Source: Actinomadura harenae (GTDB lineage: Bacteria; Actinomycetota; Actinomycetes; Streptosporangiales; Streptosporangiaceae). From it: a stretch of DNA of 64,000 nt. The DNA is taken from contig NZ_RFFG01000012.1 in the NCBI RefSeq assembly GCF_003696215.1, positions 1-64,000 of the forward strand, given 5' to 3'. Below are positions 16,127 to 26,827 of this stretch, one piece after another (the stretch's first letter is position 1; the number at the start of each line of letters is the position of its first letter). The notes below the pieces were generated by a model. The model saw only the letters and a program-made list of their open reading frames with translations, was not told where the DNA came from and searched no databases. Made by a program: the position numbers and the translations under genes.

Positions 16127-16870
16127 GACGGCGCCGACGTGGGCGAGCTCGATGGGACCGCCGAAACCGCTGGACTTGGCCTCGGCCAGGGACCGGTTGG
16201 CGTCGTTCCACGGGACGAGGTGCGTGAGGACGAGGCGTCCGGCACCGGCGCGGGCGGCGTGCTCACCCGCCTCGCGGGCCGTCAGGTGCAGCTCGGGCGG
16301 CAGGTTCGGGCCGTCCAGGAAGGACGCCTCGCAGAGGAACAGGTCGGCGCCCCGGGCCAGCTCCACCACGTCGGACGACTCGCCCGTGTCGCCGGAGTAG
16401 GCCAGGACGCGTCCACCGGCCTCGATCCGGAAGGCGTACGCCTCGACCGGGTGGGGCGTCCGGACGGCGGTGACGGTGAACGGGCCGATCTCCCAGGCGC
16501 CGCCGGGGAGTGGGTGGAACGCGAACGCCTCGTCCATGCCGTCGTCGGACGGCAGGCCGTAGGCGCGGGACATCTGCGCCCCGGTGTCGGCGGGGCCGTA
16601 GACGGGGATCCGGGGCGCGCGGCCGTCGGGATGGTAGTTGCGGGCCACGTAGAAGCCGCACATGTCCATGCAGTGGTCGGGATGCAGATGGGAGAGCAGG
16701 ACCGCGCCGATGTCGTACGGCGAATGGAACCGCTGCAGGACGCCCAGGGCGCCGCTGCCGAGCTCCAGCAGCATCGCGAACCCGTCCGCCTCCACCAGGT
16801 AACAGGACGCCGGGCTGTCCGGCCCCGGAAAGCTGCCCGAGCAGCCGATCACAGTGACCCGCACGCTCAC
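16115..16870 (-). CDS. MBL-fold hydrolase, Rv1339-like (possible cyclic-nucleotide phosphodiesterase)
   Basis: 251-residue metallo-beta-lactamase-fold enzyme with metal motif LSHLHPDHCMD (HxHxDH), SGDTGESSD and a final histidine in VLTHLVP. Synteny (between murI and rph) makes it the counterpart of M. tuberculosis Rv1339, reported as an atypical class II cAMP phosphodiesterase. RNase Z-like activity is the other option, but the RNase Z exosite is absent. GTG start at 16870; the stop falls in the tandem repeat. Confidence 0.8.
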   Translation of the reverse strand: MSVRVTVIGCSGSFPGPDSPASCYLVEADGFAMLLELGSGALGVLQRFHSPYDIGAVLLSHLHPDHCMDMCGFYVARNYHPDGRAPRIPVYGPADTGAQMSRAYGLPSDDGMDEAFAFHPLPGGAWEIGPFTVTAVRTPHPVEAYAFRIEAGGRVLAYSGDTGESSDVVELARGADLFLCEASFLDGPNLPPELHLTAREAGEHAARAGAGRLVLTHLVPWNDANRSLAEAKSSGFGGPIELAHVGAVYDV

Positions 16871-16922
16871 TCCTCCTTGTGTCTTCCCGAGGATTCCGTA
16901 CCCCTCCAGGGGCTTCAGTAGG

Positions 16923-17786
16923 TCAGGACGTCCGCGCCAGGTCCGCGTCCAGGACGACGTCTCCGCCCGCGTTCACTTCCAGGACCGACCCGGCGCGGAC
17001 GGGCTCCACCGCGCCGATCTCCGGCCCGAGGAAGCGTCGGCCGAGCTCGGCGAACACGGCGGGATCGCCGGTGGCCCGGAAGCGGTGCTCCGGGCGTCCG
17101 GTCCCTTCGGGCCGGGCCAGTCCCTGATCGTGCAGCACGCGGTACACGTCCTTGGCGGTCTCGTCGGCGCTTGAGACCAGTGTGACCCCGTCCCCGACGA
17201 CATACGAGATGACGCCCGCCAGGAGCGGATAGTGCGTGCACCCCAGGATGAGGGAGTCGCATCCCGCTTCCACGATGGGCCGGAGGTACTCGCGGGCGGC
17301 GGTGAGAACCTCGTCGCCCATCGTCACCCCCGCCTCCACGAACGGGACGAACCGGGGGCAGGCGGCGCTGACGAGGTCGATCCGCGGGGCGGCGGCGAAC
17401 GCGTCCTCGTAGGCGCGGCTCGTCACGGTCGCCCGGGTGGCGATGAGCCCGACGCGCCCGTTGCGGGTGGCGGCCGCGGCGCGGCGCACCGCGGGACGGA
17501 TCACCTCGACCACCGGGACGTCGTAGCGCTCGCGGGCGTCGGCGAGCACCGAGGCGGACGCGCTGTTGCACGCGATCACCAGGACCTTGACGCCCTCGTC
17601 CACCAGCCGGTCGAGCATCTCCAGCGAGAACGCGCGGACCTCGGCGATGGACCGCTCACCGTACGGCTGGCGGGCCGAGTCCCCGAGGTAGAGGACCGGC
17701 TCGTTGGGGAGCTGGTCCAGGATGGCGCGGGCCACCGTGAGACCGCCGAACCCGCTGTCGAAGATCCCGATGGGCGCGTCTGACAT
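16923..17786 (-). CDS. murI: glutamate racemase
   Basis: Makes D-glutamate for peptidoglycan, 287 residues. The two catalytic cysteines are in [10 protein letters not shown] and [11 protein letters not shown]; the N-terminal motif is [19 protein letters not shown] 17786 (MSDAPIG) gives the standard N-terminus. Same order as Rv1338-Rv1339. Confidence 0.95.
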   Translation of the reverse strand: MSDAPIGIFDSGFGGLTVARAILDQLPNEPVLYLGDSARQPYGERSIAEVRAFSLEMLDRLVDEGVKVLVIACNSASASVLADARERYDVPVVEVIRPAVRRAAAATRNGRVGLIATRATVTSRAYEDAFAAAPRIDLVSAACPRFVPFVEAGVTMGDEVLTAAREYLRPIVEAGCDSLILGCTHYPLLAGVISYVVGDGVTLVSSADETAKDVYRVLHDQGLARPEGTGRPEHRFRATGDPAVFAELGRRFLGPEIGAVEPVRAGSVLEVNAGGDVVLDADLARTS

Positions 17787-17965
17787 GGTCCCCAAGGCTA
17801 GGCGCTCCCGGCCGTGACTCGGACGTCATGCGGCCGACATCACAGCGTCCGCCGCGTCACAGCCGGGCCCGCCGGGAGCCCGGTCAGAGAAGGCTCACCG
17901 CGGGGGTGAGTAAGCGAACACTCCCCCGCGCGCGAGCGGGCCTGGCGACGCGGGCCCGGCGCGGG

Positions 17966-18808
17966 TCAGGCGCGGCCGGTGCGGGCCAGCTGGCGGGACT
18001 GGGCGACCAGGCGCCCGGCGGAGTCCCAGATCTCGACGTCCTCGTCGAACCAGCCGCCGGCGGAGAGCCGGCCGGTGCCGAGGACGGCCAGCCAGCCCGG
18101 CGCGGGGACGGCGCGCAGGTGCCAGGTCAGCTCCACGGTCGGCGACCAGCCCTTCGCGTCGACGTTGAGGGCGACGGGCGGGAGGGCGTCGACGGCGAGC
18201 GCCAGGGAGTACGCGTCGGGCTCGTAGCCGCAGCGGAGGCGGAACCAGGCGCGGCCCTCGAGGCGACCGCTGGGACGCCCGTCCAGCCAGCCCATGGTGG
18301 ACGGGTCGAAGCGCATGTCCACGCGGTCGGCGAAGCCCCGGTCGCCGCGGTCGCCGAACTCGTCGTCCGGGGCGGCGATCCTGGGGGTGGTGTTCTTGGG
18401 CGGTTCGTCCAGGATCGAGCAGGACGCGACCGGAGGTAGGGCGGGGGCGGGCCGGTCGCCGGCCCAGACCGGCTCGGCGGCCGGGTCGAGCGTGGCGGTG
18501 GTGATCTGGGCGTCCACGATGGACTTGCCGTCCTGGACGAGGGTGGCGCGGAACATGTCGGCCGTCCGGCCGCTCTTGCGGTGCTCCACGACGATCTCGG
18601 CCGGGCCCGGCTTCGCCACGCGCAGGAACGCCGCGCTGGTGGAGACGGGGTGGGCGTGGGCGGACGCCTCGACGGCGGCGCGGCCGAGAACGGCCATCAG
18701 GTAGCCGCCGTTGAGCGCCTGGGCGAATCCGAAGCCCTCGTCCAGTTCGGCCCGGTACCGGCCCTCGGCGAGCCGTTCGACCGACGTCGCGTCCCCGAAC
18801 CTGCTCAT
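17966..18808 (-). CDS. TesB-like acyl-CoA thioesterase
   Basis: 280 residues forming a double hot-dog thioesterase: N-terminal half with NGGYLMAVLGRAA and FLRVAKPGPAEIVVE, C-terminal half ending GRLVAQSRQLAR. Likely hydrolyses acyl-CoA; chain specificity unknown. Good GGGAGGA site before ATG 18808. It occupies the place where M. tuberculosis has the rhomboid gene Rv1337, so it is an insertion or replacement in the conserved block. Confidence 0.8.
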   Translation of the reverse strand: MSRFGDATSVERLAEGRYRAELDEGFGFAQALNGGYLMAVLGRAAVEASAHAHPVSTSAAFLRVAKPGPAEIVVEHRKSGRTADMFRATLVQDGKSIVDAQITTATLDPAAEPVWAGDRPAPALPPVASCSILDEPPKNTTPRIAAPDDEFGDRGDRGFADRVDMRFDPSTMGWLDGRPSGRLEGRAWFRLRCGYEPDAYSLALAVDALPPVALNVDAKGWSPTVELTWHLRAVPAPGWLAVLGTGRLSAGGWFDEDVEIWDSAGRLVAQSRQLARTGRA

Positions 18809-19132
18809 CCGCGTCCTCCCGGGGGCCTTCTAGAACCACGTTCGAGAACGAGCGTACCGATCCCCGCCGCGCGGCGCGCGGCCGCTCCTCGGGAACCACC
18901 CGCGACCGGCCGTCCCGGTCCACCTCGCCTGCCCCGGAAGCACCCCGTCCGGAGCAGGCCCGATGCCCCGGACGTGCCGGTCGCGCCTAGCCCGCCCGCA
19001 CACACAGAAGTATGGAGTTCGGACGGCGCGTCGTCCGCCCGAACTCCACTTCCGACGTGGGCGAATCCCGTTCCGTCCGGACCGGGACGCCATGATCGTC
19101 CGGCTATCTACGGGAACGGAGAGGAATGCGGC
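18809..19132. other. intergenic region between cysM and the thioesterase gene
   Basis: No convincing gene. It holds a stem-loop at 19014-19047 (13-bp arms, one mismatch), probably ending cysM transcription, and a small inverted repeat CGTTC-GA-GAACG near 18840 that may belong to the thioesterase promoter. Confidence 0.4.
19014..19047 (-). terminator. stem-loop downstream of cysM
   Basis: Arms 19014-19026 and 19035-19047, 12 of 13 positions paired, 8-base loop, no T-tract. Confidence 0.45.
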
Positions 19133-20575
<1,443 letters not shown>

Positions 20576-20597
20576 CCTGTTAGTAGCTCTCTACCAC

Positions 20598-21011
20598 TCA
20601 GTAGCCCTCGACGACGGCGACCTCTTCCTCGGTCACCTCGCCGTCCACGATGCGGTACGAGCGGAACTCCACCTCATCGGCGTCCCGGGTGGACACCAGC
20701 ACGTAGTGGGCGTTCGGCTCGGACGCGTAGGACACGTCGGTGCGCGAGGGGTACGCCTCGGTGGCGGTGTGGGAGTGGTAGATCACGACGGGCTCCTCGT
20801 CCCGGTCGTCCATCTCCCGCCACACCTTGAGCTGCTCCATCGAGTCGAAGCGGTAGAACGTCGGCGAGCGCTCGGCGTTGGTCATGGCGACGAACCTGGC
20901 CGGACGGTCCGACCCGGCGGCGCCGGCGACCACGCCGCAGGCCTCGTCCGGGTGGTCCGCGCGCGCGTGCGCGACGATCTTGTCTACCAGGGCACGCTCG
21001 ATCGTCAACAT
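20598..21011 (-). CDS. mec: Mec, JAMM metalloprotease releasing cysteine from CysO
   Basis: 137-residue M67 zinc peptidase. The JAMM motif is complete: glutamate in HPDEACGVV and HSHTATEAYPSRTD (HxH, then D). In M. tuberculosis Mec cuts the new cysteine off CysO-Cys. Same strand as cysO-cysM. Confidence 0.93.
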   Translation of the reverse strand: MLTIERALVDKIVAHARADHPDEACGVVAGAAGSDRPARFVAMTNAERSPTFYRFDSMEQLKVWREMDDRDEEPVVIYHSHTATEAYPSRTDVSYASEPNAHYVLVSTRDADEVEFRSYRIVDGEVTEEEVAVVEGY

Positions 21012-21057
21012 GGCCGAAGGCTACCCGCCGTCCCCGCGCCCGGGTGGGGCCGCCCGC

Positions 21058-22107
21058 TCAACGGGCGGGTCCCGCGAGGCGCACGTGCAGGCGGAACCGG
21101 GTGCCGGACCGGGCGTCCGAGCGGATCTCCACGATGTGGCACAGGCAGCGGACGGCCCACATCGCCGCCTCCGCCGGACGGTCGGGACGCGGCGGGATGT
21201 GCCCGAGGAACCGGTCCTCGACCCGCGCGGCCGGATCGGCGAGCTCGCAGACCAGCTCGCCCGCCGCCGCCCAGACCCACAGCTCGCCCCGGCCGCCGCC
21301 GTTGCGGATCACGGCCGTCGCGACCTCGTTCGCGGCCAGCAGGAACGGCAGGCGGCGCTCGGACGCCAGGCCGGAACGCTCCGCCTGCCAGGACAGGAAG
21401 TTCCGGACGTCCGGGAGCTGCCCGGTGGTGAAGCGGCAGTGCTCGGCGTCCGCCGGCGGCGGGCCGAGCGGGCTCCGGTTGCACTCGGCGTAGAAGGCCG
21501 CCGGATCGGTGTAGGACGGGCTGGGCCACTCGCGGGTGGCGTCCGCGAAGGCCGGGTGGGTGCGGGCGACCACGGCCAGCACGTCCCCGGGGACGGTGTG
21601 GATGTTGTAGGCGCAGGTCAGAAGGGTGTAGGTGGCCTCGAAGGCGACGTTCAGCAGCGACTCGTGCCGCAGCCACTCGACGATCTCCAGCGGGCTGCGG
21701 CCGTCCCACGGCGGCTCGGTGAGGACGCGCAGCCGCCCGCGGCGCCACCAGTCGGTGCGGCCGCGCTCGTGGAAGGACGCGATGGTCGTGGTCGGGCAGC
21801 GGTACCAGTCCGACGCGTCCAGGAACTCGACGTCCCCGGGGCCGAGCCCGGCGCCCGGGGGCGCGTCGGCGAGGGCGGCGCGCAGGAGGTCGCGGCGCGA
21901 CTCGGGGAGGATCGCGACCAGGACGTCCCCGGCGGCGGCGCCCTCGGCGAGGTGGGCGAGCGCGGTCCTGCGGAACTCGGCGTCCGAGCCGTAGAGGAGC
22001 GCGCGGTGCCGGAGGCGGTCCAGGGACGACCGGTTCGCGGGGCGGCCGCCGGGGGTGTCGTGGCGCGCGCCGGACGCCGGTGCGGGCGCGGGAGTGCCGG
22101 GGGTCAT
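21058..22107 (-). CDS. MEDS plus degenerate HATPase protein (copy 3)
   Basis: 349 residues with the layout of the copies at 8.7 and 10.6 kb. The MEDS part (RHRALLYGSDAEFRRTALAH to LLTCAYNIH) is well kept, but the ATPase motifs are not: the N box reads EVATAVIRNG (Asn lost), G1 reads LADPAA instead of DHG, and G2 reads EAAMW instead of GFGLW. It probably cannot bind or hydrolyse ATP and may be a pseudokinase that only binds partners. Translationally coupled by ATGA to the MEDS-STAS gene before it. Confidence 0.75.
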   Translation of the reverse strand: MTPGTPAPAPASGARHDTPGGRPANRSSLDRLRHRALLYGSDAEFRRTALAHLAEGAAAGDVLVAILPESRRDLLRAALADAPPGAGLGPGDVEFLDASDWYRCPTTTIASFHERGRTDWWRRGRLRVLTEPPWDGRSPLEIVEWLRHESLLNVAFEATYTLLTCAYNIHTVPGDVLAVVARTHPAFADATREWPSPSYTDPAAFYAECNRSPLGPPPADAEHCRFTTGQLPDVRNFLSWQAERSGLASERRLPFLLAANEVATAVIRNGGGRGELWVWAAAGELVCELADPAARVEDRFLGHIPPRPDRPAEAAMWAVRCLCHIVEIRSDARSGTRFRLHVRLAGPAR

Positions 22108-23072
22108 GGCGCCGCCTCCTCCACGAAGACGCCGGGAAGGCGGTCCCAGCTGGCGATCCGGAGCATCAGGGCCAGGTAGCCCGGGACGGACCGGAGCACG
22201 ACCTGGCGGTCCATCGGCCCGCCCGCCGTGCGGATCTCGAGCATCGCGCGCAGTCCCTCGGTGTCGCAGAAGGCCAGGCCGGACAGGTCGAGGCAGAGGT
22301 GCCCCTCGCGGCGGGCGGCGACGTCCAGCGCGGCGCGCAGCGCGGGCAGCGTGGACTCGTCGACCGCGCCGGACAGCGCCAGGCCGGGCGGGGTGAAGGT
22401 CGGTGTGATCCGCAGGACGCCGTCGTCGTGCAGGTCGTCCACCCGGACGAGGCCGTCGTGGCAGGCCAGCAGCAGTCTCAGCTGCTCGGCGCCGAACCAG
22501 CGGCGGTCGTACTGGCAGATCGTCATCGCGCGGGAGCCGGGCGCGCGGAACGCCTCCTGGCACTGGTGCTCGAACTCGCGGAACCGCTCGGTGCCCGGCC
22601 AGCCGCGCAGCGAGAACGACGTCTCGCCGGTGATCCGGACGCCGCGGTACCCCTGGACGAGCGCGAGGTCGACCTCCGCGCCGAGCAGGTCGACGGTCAT
22701 GTCCGGGTCGAACCGCCCGGACGCCATGAACGCCTCGATCACCGGACGCGGCGCCAGCCGGCCGTCCCCGGCGGCCTCGCGCACGTCCACACCCGCGTCG
22801 GCGAAGGCGGGGACGGCGGCGAGCCGGTCCAGGACGGCGTCCGCGTCCTCCTGGTCGGCCATGTAGACGATCTTGTGGTCGCGGTCCAGCCCGTCCCGGA
22901 CGTAGGCGGCGAGCACCGCGTACCGCTCCTCGTCGCCGGTGAAGGCGAGCGCGAGATGGTCGCCGAAGCGCGCCTCACCGACCGCGACGGCCGTGGCGCC
23001 CGGGGCGTCCGTGGCGCCCTGACCGGCCGCCGATGGCGGCGGCGGAAGACCGTCGTCTCCCAGCGTGGACAT
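22104..23072 (-). CDS. MEDS plus STAS domain protein (copy 3)
   Basis: 322 residues: a short disordered N-terminus, a MEDS domain from RFGDHLALAFTGDEERYAVL to TICQYDRRW, then STAS. The phosphosite region reads CDTEG, so unlike copies 1 and 2 it keeps a Thr, followed by Glu where SpoIIAA has its phosphoserine. ATG 23072 is preferred to GTG 23078 because GGGAGG lies 7 bases upstream. First gene of a two-gene operon with copy 3 of the HATPase type. Confidence 0.77.
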   Translation of the reverse strand: MSTLGDDGLPPPPSAAGQGATDAPGATAVAVGEARFGDHLALAFTGDEERYAVLAAYVRDGLDRDHKIVYMADQEDADAVLDRLAAVPAFADAGVDVREAAGDGRLAPRPVIEAFMASGRFDPDMTVDLLGAEVDLALVQGYRGVRITGETSFSLRGWPGTERFREFEHQCQEAFRAPGSRAMTICQYDRRWFGAEQLRLLLACHDGLVRVDDLHDDGVLRITPTFTPPGLALSGAVDESTLPALRAALDVAARREGHLCLDLSGLAFCDTEGLRAMLEIRTAGGPMDRQVVLRSVPGYLALMLRIASWDRLPGVFVEEAAP

Positions 23073-23165
23073 GGTCACGCCTCCCGGAGGTCGGGGCGGC
23101 GGACATGCCGGGGCGAAGGGGATCCGGGTCCGCCGTCGAGCTCGCCCTACCCCGCCAAAATAGCC

Positions 23166-23747
23166 CTACCAGACGGCCCGGACGAGGCTTTCCTGAAGCA
23201 TCGTGAGCCAGTCGTAGGCGGCGTACATCGGCATCCGCGGATCGGACGGGTCGAGGCCCTCGGCCTCCTCGTACCACTCCTCGGAGATGTCGAGCCGCGT
23301 GCCGAGCGCCAGCCGGACGTCGTTGAGCGCCCGCAGCCACGCCTGGGCGTGCTCGGTGGTCAGCTCCACCTCCGCGCGCGACGCCTTCTCCGCGCGTGAC
23401 CCGGCCCCGTCCTTGCCCCCGGGCGCGCCGAAGGCGTCCGCGAGGCCCGACAGGACGATCCCGGCGGCCTCGCGCTTGCCGTCCCTCAGCCCCATCTCGG
23501 TGTAGCGGCGGAACTCCCCGGCGGCCTCGCCGTCGTCGCGGTAGGCGTCCGGGAACAGCCGGGCCAGGACGGGGTCCTCGGGCGTGGTCGCCCGGTCGCT
23601 GATCCCGACGGCGGCCAGCTCGTCGTCCGCGCCGGGCGGATCGCCGAGCAGGTCGAGCATCTGCTCCATCAGCGTCCGGACGAGGGCGGCCTCCTCCGGC
23701 TCGAACCGGATCCGGACGGCGCCGTCCCGTCCCTTGCGCACCTTCAT
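23166..23747 (-). CDS. DUF2017 protein, Rv1332-like
   Basis: 193 residues, no signal or membrane segment. DUF2017 features: RFEPEEAALVRTLMEQMLDL near the start and a C-terminal ALNDVRLALGTRLDI then YAAYDWLTMLQESLV. Next to clpS throughout Actinobacteria; function unknown, possibly linked to ClpS-ClpCP. Start overlaps the clpS stop. Confidence 0.85.
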   Translation of the reverse strand: MKVRKGRDGAVRIRFEPEEAALVRTLMEQMLDLLGDPPGADDELAAVGISDRATTPEDPVLARLFPDAYRDDGEAAGEFRRYTEMGLRDGKREAAGIVLSGLADAFGAPGGKDGAGSRAEKASRAEVELTTEHAQAWLRALNDVRLALGTRLDISEEWYEEAEGLDPSDPRMPMYAAYDWLTMLQESLVRAVW

Positions 23748-24043
23748 CAGTCGTCCCGTCTCACGGTCGCCCACAGGCCGTAGGAGTGCAGGACCTCGAC
23801 GTCCCGTTCCATCTCCTCGCGGGTGCCGTTCGCGACGACCGCGCGGCCCTTGTGGTGAACGTCCATCATCAGCTTCTCGGCCTTGGACTTCGGATAGCCG
23901 AAGACGGCCTGGAACACGTACGTCACATACGACATGAGGTTGATCGGGTCGTTCCACACGATCGCCAGCCACGGCCGGTCCGAGGCCACTTCCTCGGCGA
24001 TGTCCGGTCGTTCGAGTTCGACCGGTGCGGGTGCACTGCTCAT
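23747..24043 (-). CDS. clpS: ClpS, adaptor for N-end-rule degradation
   Basis: 98 residues. Family core WNDPINLMSYVTYVFQAVFG then KLMMDVHHKGRAVV; the DP.NLM and HHKG segments form the N-degron pocket and the ClpA/ClpC contact. Delivers proteins with destabilising N-termini to the Clp protease. Operon with DUF2017, as in Rv1331-Rv1332. Confidence 0.93.
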   Translation of the reverse strand: MSSAPAPVELERPDIAEEVASDRPWLAIVWNDPINLMSYVTYVFQAVFGYPKSKAEKLMMDVHHKGRAVVANGTREEMERDVEVLHSYGLWATVRRDD

Positions 24044-24264
24044 GGCTCGCCGTCTTCCTCTCCCCCGGTCCAGATGGCCGCCCCTCTCCACGAATGCTAG
24101 TTCGTGCGGCCTCCGTACGGGGACGACGCCCCCGTGTCACCTCCGGCCCCAGAGGCCGCATACGCCCCATGCGTCACAGGCGTCCCACGGTTCCCAACCC
24201 GTTTCGGTCATCCGGTGCGCACGCGTCGGACGCCTCCGGCCACCGTGGCGTTCACGCCGCTCAG

Positions 24265-24270
24265 TAGGGT
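24265..24270 (+). promoter_or_regulatory. -10 box, probable leaderless promoter of pncB
   Basis: TAGGGT followed by 7 bases and GTG 24278; no Shine-Dalgarno sequence. Confidence 0.55.
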
Positions 24271-24277
24271 TTGCGCT

Positions 24278-25621
24278 GTGGACCTTGGAAGTTTCGGCAC
24301 GACCGCTATCTCCGGCACGACCGCGCTGCTCACCGACCAGTACGAGCTGACCATGCTCACCGCCGCGCTGCGGTCCGGCACGGCCGAGCGCCGCGCGGTG
24401 TTCGAGGTGTTCGCCCGCCACCTGCCCGCCGGACGCCGCTACGGCGTGGTCGCGGGCACCGGGCGGCTGCTGGACGCGGTGGAGGCCTTCCGGTTCGACG
24501 CCGACACGCTCGCCTTCCTCCGGGAGCGGGACGTGGTGGACGAGCCGACCGCCGAGTGGCTGGCCGAGTACCGCTTCACCGGCGACATCCGCGGCTACGC
24601 CGAGGGCGACTGCTACTTCCCGAACTCCCCGATCCTCACCGTGGAGGGGACGTTCGCGGAGGCGGTGCTGCTGGAGACCGTGGTCCTGTCGATCCTCAAC
24701 CACGACTGCGCGATCGCGTCCGCGGCGTCCCGGATGGCGGTCGCCGCCGGGGGCCGCCCGATGATCGAGATGGGGTCGCGGCGGACGCACGAGCAGGCCG
24801 CCGTCGCCGCCGCGCGCGCCGCGTACGTCTCCGGCTTCACCACCACGTCCAACCTGGAGGCGGGCCGCCGCTACGGCGTGCCGACCGCCGGGACCGCCGC
24901 GCACGCCTTCACGCTCCTCCACGACAGCGAGCGGCACGCGTTCCGCGCCCAGCTCGACTCGCTCGGCGACGGCACGACGCTGCTCGTGGACACCTACGAG
25001 GTCGAGCGGGCCGTCCGGACGGCGGTGGAGCTGGCCGGGCCGGCGCTCGGCGCGGTCCGGATCGACAGCGGCGACCTCGGCATGATGGCCCGCCGCGTCC
25101 GGGCCCAGCTGGACGGCCTGGGCGCGACCGGCACCCGGATCATGGTCACCGGCGACCTGGACGAGTACGGCATCGCCGCGCTCGCCGCCGCCCCCGTGGA
25201 CGGCTACGGCGTCGGGACGTCCCTGGTCACCGGGTCCGGCGCGCCGACCGCGTCGCTGGTCTACAAGATCGTCGCGCGGGCCGACGGGCCCGGCGCGGAC
25301 GCCCCGATGCGCCCGGTCGCCAAGCGGTCCACGGGCAAGCCGAGCCGCGGCGGCCGCAAGTCCGCGCTGCGCCGTCTGGACGGCCACGGCACCGCGTGCG
25401 CCGAGGTCGTCACGACCGGCGAGCCGCAGCCCGGCGGCCGGGACCGGCTGCTCCAGATCCCCCTGGTCACCAAGGGCGAGGTCGTCGGCCGCGAGCCGCT
25501 GTCCGCCGCCCGCGACCGGCACACCGCGGCCCTCGCCGAGCTCCCCGCGACGGCCCTCCAGCTCTCCCGCGGCGAGCCCGCCCTCCCCACCGAGTTCGTG
25601 GACGGCGGGCCGCGCCACTGA
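24278..25621 (+). CDS. pncB: nicotinate phosphoribosyltransferase
   Basis: 447 residues; converts nicotinate and PRPP to nicotinate mononucleotide in NAD salvage. Motifs: LLTDQYELTM at the N-terminus, IEMGSRRTHEQAAV (with the regulatory histidine region), VRIDSGDLGMMARRV and the phosphate site VGTSLVTGSG. GTG 24278 sits at leaderless spacing from a -10 box. Divergent from clpS like Rv1330c, and followed by pncA, so the two salvage steps are encoded together. Confidence 0.95.
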   Translation: MDLGSFGTTAISGTTALLTDQYELTMLTAALRSGTAERRAVFEVFARHLPAGRRYGVVAGTGRLLDAVEAFRFDADTLAFLRERDVVDEPTAEWLAEYRFTGDIRGYAEGDCYFPNSPILTVEGTFAEAVLLETVVLSILNHDCAIASAASRMAVAAGGRPMIEMGSRRTHEQAAVAAARAAYVSGFTTTSNLEAGRRYGVPTAGTAAHAFTLLHDSERHAFRAQLDSLGDGTTLLVDTYEVERAVRTAVELAGPALGAVRIDSGDLGMMARRVRAQLDGLGATGTRIMVTGDLDEYGIAALAAAPVDGYGVGTSLVTGSGAPTASLVYKIVARADGPGADAPMRPVAKRSTGKPSRGGRKSALRRLDGHGTACAEVVTTGEPQPGGRDRLLQIPLVTKGEVVGREPLSAARDRHTAALAELPATALQLSRGEPALPTEFVDGGPRH

Positions 25622-25665
25622 TTGAGTGGCCACAGTCCGTGGCCCGACGACAGCGAGGAGCGATC

Positions 25666-26244
25666 ATGACCAAGGCACTGCTCATCATCGACGTCCAGAA
25701 CGACTTCTGCGAGGGCGGGTCGGTCCCCGTCAGCGGCGGCACCGACGTCGCGTCCGCGATCTCGTCGCACGTCGCGAAGAAGGGCGGCGACTACGCGCAC
25801 GTCATCGCGACGCGCGACTTCCACCTGGACCCGGGCGCGCACTTCTCGGACGAGCCCGACTTCGTCAACACCTGGCCGCCGCACGGCGTGATCGGCACGG
25901 CGGGCGCCGACTTCCACGAGAAGCTGGACCTCGCGCCGATCGAGATGGTGTTCAGCAAGGGCCGCGAGGCCGCCGCCTACAGCGGCTTCGAGGGCCTGAA
26001 CGACGACGGCGAGCTGCTCGGCGACTGGCTGCGCGAGCGCGGCGTGGACGAGGTGGACGTCGTGGGCATCGCGACCGACCACTGCGTCCGGGCGACCGCG
26101 CTGGACGGCGTCCGGCAGGGGCTGCGGACCCGCGTCCTGCTCGGCCTCACGGCCGCCGTCGCGCGGGACACCACCGACCGCGCGCTGGCCGAGCTGCGCT
26201 CGGCGGGCGTCGCCCTGAGCGGGGACCCCGTGCTGCGCCCGTGA
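25666..26244 (+). CDS. pncA: nicotinamidase
   Basis: 192-residue isochorismatase-fold amidase that deaminates nicotinamide to nicotinate, feeding PncB. Catalytic triad visible: Asp9 in IIDVQNDF, lysine in VFSKG, cysteine in IATDHCVRAT. Metal ligands in RDFHLDPGAHFS and WPPHGV. Good GAGGAG site. Follows pncB by 44 bases. Confidence 0.93.
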   Translation: MTKALLIIDVQNDFCEGGSVPVSGGTDVASAISSHVAKKGGDYAHVIATRDFHLDPGAHFSDEPDFVNTWPPHGVIGTAGADFHEKLDLAPIEMVFSKGREAAAYSGFEGLNDDGELLGDWLRERGVDEVDVVGIATDHCVRATALDGVRQGLRTRVLLGLTAAVARDTTDRALAELRSAGVALSGDPVLRP

Positions 26245-26786
26245 GCCCCGACGAAGCCCGCGCCGCCTGGGGACGTCCCCTGCCCGCCACCCCGATCGTG
26301 CTGGTCATGGGTGTGGCGGGCAGCGGCAAGACCACGGTCGGGCGGCTGCTCGCCGAGCGCCTCGGCTGGGACTTCGCCGACGCCGACCACTTCCACCCGG
26401 CCGCCAACATCGCCAAGATGACCGCCGGGATCCCCCTCACCGACGCCGACCGGACGCCCTGGCTGCACACCATCGCCGCCTGGATCGACGAGCGCCGCGC
26501 GGACGGCCGTCCCGCCGTCGTCACCTGCTCGGCCCTGAAGCGCTCCTACCGGACGCTGCTGACCGGGGACCGTCCCGAGGTGCTCCCGGTCTTCCTGGAC
26601 GGTGACAGCGCCCTCATCGCCCTCCGGATGGCCCGGCGGTCCGGCCACTTCTTCCGGCCGGGCATGCTCGACGGCCAGTTCCGCGTCCTGGAGCGCCCGG
26701 CGCCGGACGAGCACGTCCTCGTCCTGCCCGTCGACGCCCCCGCCGACGAGCTCGTCGCGCTCGTCACCGCCGCCGTCCGCCCCTGA
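26241..26786 (+). CDS. gntK: gluconokinase
   Basis: 181-residue P-loop kinase phosphorylating gluconate to 6-phosphogluconate. Walker A GVAGSGKTTVG, then the gluconokinase block DADHFHPAANIAKM and GIPLTDADRTPWL; lid region RMARRSGHFF. GTG start overlaps the pncA stop (GTGA), so the genes are coupled. The protein links to the pentose phosphate pathway; no gluconate transporter is nearby. Confidence 0.92.
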   Translation: MSPDEARAAWGRPLPATPIVLVMGVAGSGKTTVGRLLAERLGWDFADADHFHPAANIAKMTAGIPLTDADRTPWLHTIAAWIDERRADGRPAVVTCSALKRSYRTLLTGDRPEVLPVFLDGDSALIALRMARRSGHFFRPGMLDGQFRVLERPAPDEHVLVLPVDAPADELVALVTAAVRP

Positions 26787-26827
26787 CCGGCCGGTCCTCG
26801 GCGGCCGGGCGTCCGAGGCGGGGCAGG

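Noticed and set aside
21058..22563. Extended 501-codon version of MEDS-HATPase copy 3
   Set aside because: The first 152 codons overlap the upstream STAS gene in another frame and read as Arg/Pro-rich shadow; ATG 22107 gives the ATGA coupling and the family N-terminus.
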